Positions 59,841 through 64,000 of a stretch of DNA of 64,000 nt are shown here, piece after piece (the stretch's first letter is position 1; each line of letters starts with the position of its first letter). The notes under the pieces were generated by a model that worked only from the letters and a program-made list of their open reading frames with translations, searched no databases and had not been told where the DNA came from. The stretch covers positions 682,001 to 746,000 of the forward strand of contig NZ_JACSQL010000001.1 in the NCBI RefSeq assembly GCF_014836635.1, read 5' to 3'. The stretch comes from Paenibacillus gallinarum (lineage in GTDB: Bacteria; Bacillota; Bacilli; Paenibacillales; Paenibacillaceae). The translations under genes and the position numbers were made by a program.

Positions 59841-61589
59841 ATGCCCTCAAAATTTAATGAACACGAGATAACAAAACTGAGAAATATCATTGCTGAGCTG
59901 AACAAGGAGATTATTAAGAGTAGAGAGCATGAACAGAGTGTACTTACTGAGTTTTCGAGTTTGAATAATGAGCTGGTTACTTTACAGAGAGAACTTGCCA
60001 AAAATAATTCGAGACTGAATGATGCCAAGAATCAGGAAGTTAAGGTCAGTGAAGCGAAAAGCGAATTTCTGACTTTGCTGAGTCATGAGTTTCGAACTCC
60101 TTTGAATGGAATTATAGGGATGACTGAGATTTTATTAATGTCATCGCTTACAGAGGAACAGCGGCAATCAGTTACTGTTATTCAGGAGTCGTCTCAACTT
60201 TTGCTCTATTTAATAAATGATATATTAGATCTATCAAAGCTTGAAGCGGGAGAAATGAAATTAAATCCTTCCGAGATGAATTTACGAACCATTTCGAAAC
60301 ATGTCAATATGCTTTTATCTGCAAAAGCTGATAAATCAGGTAATCAATTGTATACAGAGATTGATGACTCATTATCTGACACGTTAATTGGTGATACTAC
60401 CAGGGTAACTCAAATACTAATGAATCTTGTTGGTAATGCCATCAAATTTACGCAGGGCGGATCAATCTATACTCGAATTCAGGTTTTATCTGAAAAGGAT
60501 CATAAACAAAAGCTTCGTATCGAAGTTACAGATACTGGGATTGGTATTACGAAGGAAGATCAGTCTAGATTGTTTAGACCCTATGCCCAGACATCTGATG
60601 GACAACAGTCTAAGTATGGTGGAACCGGTCTTGGACTCTCCATTAGCAAATACTTTGTAAAACTTATGAATGGTCAGATTGGTGTCATTAGTGAGTATGG
60701 AGAAGGGGCTACTTTTTGGATTGAAGTGTCTTTTGAAATCAAGTCTAACGACGAGGCGATGATATCCACTACGAATGAATCGGAAATGAACCGTTTAACA
60801 GCGGTGACACTGGAGACAACGGACTGCATCCAGTGCCCCCCTCTTGAACATCCAATTCTTATAGCAGAGGATAATAGCATTAACCGTAAGGTTGTCCTTG
60901 TTCAGTTAGAGAAGATTGGAATTACAAATATAGATACGGTGGAGAATGGAGAAGAAGCTGTTGCCGCTTATCTTAGTAAACCATACTGCGTTATTCTGAT
61001 GGATCATATGATGCCAAAGCTTGATGGACTGGAGGCAACAAAGAAAATCCGTCAGATTGAACGGGATGAAATGCGCTCACATATTCCAATTATCGCACTC
61101 ACTGGGAATGTTACAGAGAGGCATCGTAAAGAATGTCTCGAGGCAGGGATGGACGATTATTTATCTAAGCCGATTCCTTTAGAAACACTGCGAGATATGA
61201 TGCAGAGATGGCTTCCCGAATTGCAAGCTGATTCTATTCTAAATGAGGAAGTGATTACGGAGTTATTAAACCTGGGTGAGGAGAAGAAGGGGGGGTTATT
61301 AGAAACCTTGCTTGAAATGTATCAAGCGGATACGCCGAGTAAAATAGATCAATTGATTCATTATCTTACTAATAATCAATGCAATGAAGTAATCAAGACC
61401 GCACACGACTTGAAATCGAGCAGTCTTAGTCTAGGGATTGAACATCTCTCTTTGCTGCTTGGAAAGATAGAATCATCTGCAAGAATGGGTTGTCTTGAAG
61501 AACCTAAGCGAATGAAGGAACTGTTGGTACCTGCTTACGAGAAGGCTTGCAGGGAGATTAAGAACCTTCTGTCATCTATACATCAATAA
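59841..61589 (+). CDS. Soluble hybrid histidine kinase with receiver and Hpt domains
   Basis: A 582-residue phosphorelay protein with no membrane segment and no recognisable sensor domain. N-terminal coiled coil about 8-70 (ITKLRNIIAELNKEIIKS, LVTLQRELAKNN); HisKA with His82 in LLSHEFRTPLNGIIGM; HATPase (LMNLVGNAIKFTQGG, VTDTGIGITKED, GGTGLGLSISKYFVKLMNG); receiver with phospho-Asp388 in VILMDHMMPKLDG and Lys in YLSKPIPLE; C-terminal Hpt with His522 in TAHDLKSSSLSLG. All phosphotransfer residues are present, so a full His-Asp-His relay is possible within one protein. The final response regulator is not in the window. The start is ATG with GAGAGGAGGG upstream. Confidence 0.93.
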   Translation: MPSKFNEHEITKLRNIIAELNKEIIKSREHEQSVLTEFSSLNNELVTLQRELAKNNSRLNDAKNQEVKVSEAKSEFLTLLSHEFRTPLNGIIGMTEILLMSSLTEEQRQSVTVIQESSQLLLYLINDILDLSKLEAGEMKLNPSEMNLRTISKHVNMLLSAKADKSGNQLYTEIDDSLSDTLIGDTTRVTQILMNLVGNAIKFTQGGSIYTRIQVLSEKDHKQKLRIEVTDTGIGITKEDQSRLFRPYAQTSDGQQSKYGGTGLGLSISKYFVKLMNGQIGVISEYGEGATFWIEVSFEIKSNDEAMISTTNESEMNRLTAVTLETTDCIQCPPLEHPILIAEDNSINRKVVLVQLEKIGITNIDTVENGEEAVAAYLSKPYCVILMDHMMPKLDGLEATKKIRQIERDEMRSHIPIIALTGNVTERHRKECLEAGMDDYLSKPIPLETLRDMMQRWLPELQADSILNEEVITELLNLGEEKKGGLLETLLEMYQADTPSKIDQLIHYLTNNQCNEVIKTAHDLKSSSLSLGIEHLSLLLGKIESSARMGCLEEPKRMKELLVPAYEKACREIKNLLSSIHQ

Positions 61590-61602
61590 TTCAAAGTTTG
61601 TG

Positions 61603-61640
61603 AAAAAGGTATTCCTTTCGTAATTAGGATGCCTTTTTTC
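61603..61640 (+). terminator. Rho-independent terminator
   Basis: AAAAAGGTATTCCT (61603-61616) pairs with AGGATGCCTTTTTT (61626-61639) with minor mismatches. Confidence 0.8.
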
Positions 61641-61723
61641 GTATGCTGAAAAACAGGTTTGCAGGTTAGGAAATCATGGACGGTTTAAGTACTATATATC
61701 AATAGATAGAGGAGAGAAATTGG

Positions 61724-62686
61724 ATGTGGTTTTTACTTGTAATTCTTCTTATTATCGCAACCTTGCTTTGGGCGTCAGTCTCCTATTTCTATAAAGTGGC
61801 GATTAAAAGAGCACCTAAACCAATGATCATCAAGAATACGGAACAGGTGGCGGGAGATAAATTGGTTTCAACGAGTCCTGATTATTCCTGGATTAGAGCT
61901 CAATCACCTGAGCAAGTGGAGATCACTTCTTTTGACGGATTAAAACTTTGCGGCACCTGGATACCGGGAAAAGGAAAAGAGAACAAGATCGTTATTTTAT
62001 CTCACGGGTATACAGGCCGCGGATATGAGATGGCGGGGTTCGCTCGTTTTTATGTAGAAGAGCTTGGCTTTCGTGTATTAATGCCAGATCATCGAGGTCA
62101 TGGGGCTAGTGAAGGTGACTATATTGGTTTTGGTTGGCATGACCGGCTTGATTATATGAGATGGATAGATTTTGTGATTAAAAAGATGGGGGAGAACAGT
62201 GAAATCCTGCTGCATGGTATCTCGATGGGGGCTGCTTCCGTCCTCATGGCAAGCGGTGAGAAACTGCCCTCCCAAGTGAAAGGAATTATATCTGATTGCG
62301 GGTACACCTCTGTCAAAGATGAATTGTCTTACCAAATGAAGCAGATGTTCAAACTTCCTTCCTTTCCTTTCATTCCGCTGATCAGTCTATATACGAGATG
62401 GAAAGCCGGATATAGTTTTCGGGAGGCCTCTGCCTTAAAGCAAGTCAAACGAACACATCTGCCTATTTTATATATCCACGGGGGGGAAGATACCTTTGTT
62501 CCTACCTCAATGGCTCATGAGCTATACCGAGAAAGTGCCGGTGACAAATATTTGTATATCGTTCCTGAAGCTGCGCATGGTACTTCGTTTCTAGTAGAAC
62601 CGGAAGGTTATAAACGTCATGTGAAAGATTTTGTAGCCCGTTATTTGGGACAAGGCACTGAAATAAGAACGGAAAAGTGGCTATAA
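61724..62686 (+). CDS. Membrane-anchored alpha/beta hydrolase (YqkD-like)
   Basis: A 320-residue serine hydrolase with an N-terminal membrane segment (about 2-24, WFLLVILLIIATLLWASVSYFY). Fold landmarks: VILSHGYTGRGYEMAGFARFYVEELGFRVLMPDHRGHGASEG (oxyanion loop), nucleophile Ser in LLHGISMGAASVL, acid Asp in IHGGEDTFVP and His in PEAAHGTS. It resembles the Bacillus YqkD group; the substrate is unknown, an ester or lipid being most likely. The start is ATG with AGAGGAGAG upstream. A methyltransferase gene follows after 58 bases. Confidence 0.88.
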   Translation: MWFLLVILLIIATLLWASVSYFYKVAIKRAPKPMIIKNTEQVAGDKLVSTSPDYSWIRAQSPEQVEITSFDGLKLCGTWIPGKGKENKIVILSHGYTGRGYEMAGFARFYVEELGFRVLMPDHRGHGASEGDYIGFGWHDRLDYMRWIDFVIKKMGENSEILLHGISMGAASVLMASGEKLPSQVKGIISDCGYTSVKDELSYQMKQMFKLPSFPFIPLISLYTRWKAGYSFREASALKQVKRTHLPILYIHGGEDTFVPTSMAHELYRESAGDKYLYIVPEAAHGTSFLVEPEGYKRHVKDFVARYLGQGTEIRTEKWL

Positions 62687-62744
62687 AAGGGTTCGAAATG
62701 GGTAATGGTAGTTCATACACCAATTTTGAAAAGGAGATAGACCC

Positions 62745-63464
62745 ATGGCTGAACAACAATTTAAAGAAGCACGTAAAATGGAGGAAACGTATCATCGTAA
62801 TTTTTATAAAGAGCACGATCTCTATGAAGAAGGGACTTGGATGGCCGGCCCCATGCCGATTGTAATGGAGACGCTCGACCGTCTAATCGCATTTAAAGAT
62901 CAACTTACGGTGTTGGATCTTGGAGCAGGCGCAGGCAGAAATACGATTGCGATAGCAGATAAATTGCGTGAAACGAATAGTAAAATCGTAGCAGTAGATC
63001 TACTAGAGGAAGCGATTGATAGCTTGAATGATCATGCTATAAAATATCAAGTCGATCACTTGATTACGGCGGAACAGGCAGACATTGAACATTACGAAAT
63101 TGGGCTAAACCGGTATGATTATATCGCTGCCTGCTCTTGTCTTGAACATGTATCCTCTGAAGAAGCACTGCATCAGGTGCTTGACCGAATGCAGGCAGGT
63201 ACAAAATTAGGTGGAATACACCTCATTACCATGAGTACGGGGGTTGAGGAAGTGAAACTTTCGAATCTTGAACCAATCAAACCACTGATCGAACTAAATT
63301 TACCTACGCAATATGCTGAAGATTTATTAACTCATCGTTATCAAGACGACTGGGATATTTTATTCACGGAGCGAGTCACACAGGCTATTCCTGAAGAAAA
63401 GTATGATGAGCCTACTGAATTCCGCTGTCAGTTACTCCGGTTTGCTGCTAGAAAAAGAAAATAG
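62745..63464 (+). CDS. Class I SAM-dependent methyltransferase
   Basis: A 239-residue Rossmann methyltransferase. Motif I is VLDLGAGAGRNTIAIADKL, followed by the acidic ribose-binding end of strand 2 (IVAVDLLEEAIDSL), AEQADIEHYE (motif II region) and YDYIAACSCLEHVSSEEAL (motif III/post). An N-terminal helix set (EETYHRNFYKEHDLYEEGTWMAGPMP) precedes it. It has the look of TehB/UbiE-like enzymes, but the substrate cannot be told. The start is ATG with AAAAGGAGA upstream; a terminator follows. Confidence 0.88.
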   Translation: MAEQQFKEARKMEETYHRNFYKEHDLYEEGTWMAGPMPIVMETLDRLIAFKDQLTVLDLGAGAGRNTIAIADKLRETNSKIVAVDLLEEAIDSLNDHAIKYQVDHLITAEQADIEHYEIGLNRYDYIAACSCLEHVSSEEALHQVLDRMQAGTKLGGIHLITMSTGVEEVKLSNLEPIKPLIELNLPTQYAEDLLTHRYQDDWDILFTERVTQAIPEEKYDEPTEFRCQLLRFAARKRK

Positions 63465-63467
63465 CTA

Positions 63468-63502
63468 AAAACAACAGGCTCATGAAGTCTGTTGTTTTTT
63501 TA
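63468..63502 (+). terminator. Rho-independent terminator
   Basis: AAAACAACAG (63468-63477) pairs with CTGTTGTTTT (63489-63498), inner GCT/AGT partly paired, then T run. Confidence 0.88.
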
Positions 63503-63528
63503 TTATGAATAAAATTGCAAACATTTGA

Positions 63529-63557
63529 TTGTAGCTGTAGTAAGTTCGCTCTATAAT
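63529..63557 (+). promoter_or_regulatory. Sigma-A promoter of the nucleotidyltransferase gene
   Basis: TTGTAG (63529-63534) and consensus TATAAT (63552-63557) with a 17-base spacer. Confidence 0.65.
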
Positions 63558-63568
63558 TAAGATATGTG

Positions 63569-63593
63569 AATCTGTGAAGTGTCATTACAGATT
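63569..63593 (+). promoter_or_regulatory. Inverted repeat at the transcription start
   Basis: AATCTGT (63569-63575) and ACAGATT (63587-63593), 11 bases apart, just downstream of the -10 box: a possible operator or leader hairpin. Confidence 0.4.
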
Positions 63594-63625
63594 AAATATC
63601 ATAGAAGAAAAGGAGATTATCACAT

Positions 63626-64000
63626 TTGACATATGAAGAACGTTTGCGAGATATAATGAATCAGCCCCAAATTATCGATGACCTTAAGCGGGTTCGCGAA
63701 CTTGGCTTACCGCAGGCATGTATAGCGGCTGGTTATGTAAGGAACCGAGTGTGGGATGAACTGCACGAATATAAAGATGCTACTCCGCTAAATGATATTG
63801 CTGTTATTTATTATGATCCTGAGCAATTAGATGAATGGAACGATAGTCAGTATGAGAAGCAGTTACGATCGGGACAGATTGGACGAAACTGGCAGGTCAA
63901 AAACCAAGCTAGAATGCATGAATATAATATGGACCCTCCTTATCAATCTGTAGAAGATGCGATGAGGTACTGGCCTGAGACAGCAACTGCGGTTGCGATT
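63626..64000 (+). CDS. Nucleotidyltransferase family protein, N-terminal part
   Basis: 125 codons open to the window end. TTG start at 63626 with AAAAGGAG 10 bases upstream, giving MTYEERLRDIMNQPQIIDDL. The sequence ACIAAGYVRNRVWDELHEY followed by LNDIAVIYYDPEQLDEWNDSQYEKQLR matches the COG3575-type nucleotidyltransferase-like family, where G.VRN.VWD and the D.A/V.Y.D strand form the active-site edge. Function of the family is unproven. The 3' end is outside the window. Confidence 0.82.
   Translation, partial: MTYEERLRDIMNQPQIIDDLKRVRELGLPQACIAAGYVRNRVWDELHEYKDATPLNDIAVIYYDPEQLDEWNDSQYEKQLRSGQIGRNWQVKNQARMHEYNMDPPYQSVEDAMRYWPETATAVAI

Noticed and set aside
1..64000. CRISPR arrays, tRNA/rRNA genes, IS elements, prophage
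   Set aside because: No regular repeat-spacer pattern, no tRNA cloverleaf with CCA-type ends, no transposase, integrase or phage structural gene was recognised on either strand.

Overview
The window looks like chromosome from a spore-forming Bacillota of the Paenibacillus type. Reasons: strong AGGAGG-like ribosome sites, many TTG/GTG starts, Rho-independent terminators after most transcription units, low-to-moderate GC, Bacillus-type conserved genes (yqhG/yqhH, yqzE, ywbE, cwlD, rocD, helD, sasB, xpt) and a YesM/YesN two-component system next to an Lpl/Ytc-type sugar ABC transporter. No rRNA, tRNA, CRISPR array, IS transposase or prophage was recognised.

Layout. 1-9 kb: 3' end of pyrD, alarmone synthetase sasB with a DUF309 gene, a thioredoxin plus PCYCGC lipoprotein pair, an RsuA-type pseudouridine synthase, a Cof-type HAD phosphatase, an unknown acidic three-repeat protein, a glycosyltransferase, a YkvI-type membrane protein and xpt. 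9-22 kb: small conserved unknowns, two polysaccharide deacetylases, the germination amidase cwlD, yqzE, yqhH-yqhG, a divergent MurB-like enzyme behind an OhrR-like operator, a MarR regulator, a CPA1 Na+/H+ antiporter and ywbE. 22-39 kb: a carbohydrate region with a 1250-residue GH51 arabinofuranosidase, a scar (5'-truncated transporter plus an AT-rich unknown gene), rocD, then the block sensor kinase - AraC response regulator - solute-binding lipoprotein - two permeases - GH42 beta-galactosidase. The block carries no ATPase gene, so it presumably borrows an MsmX-type ATPase. Together with GH51 it suggests uptake and hydrolysis of arabinogalactan- or galactan-type oligosaccharides.

39-50 kb: an ACT-fused malic enzyme, a copper-amine-oxidase-N surface protein, an aromatic acid exporter, a PPOX-fold protein, helD, adenine deaminase and a c-di-GMP-I riboswitch in front of a secreted TIM-barrel-like protein. 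50-64 kb: an AraC regulator divergent from a GH31 alpha-xylosidase with a CcpA cre box, two MFS transporters (one with a MarR repressor), GNAT enzymes, a TraX-like membrane protein, rpiA, an MhqR-like repressor, a soluble hybrid histidine kinase, an alpha/beta hydrolase, a methyltransferase and the 5' part of a nucleotidyltransferase gene.

Most notable: the c-di-GMP riboswitch with a possible sigma-D promoter; the OhrR-like operator on the MurB paralogue; a GNAT gene with no ATG/GTG/TTG start; the GH51 enzyme with an inserted extra module and no signal peptide; the acidic internal-repeat protein; and the 26-28 kb scar. I see no convincing wholly new multi-gene system. All calls come from reading the sequence; no database search was run.
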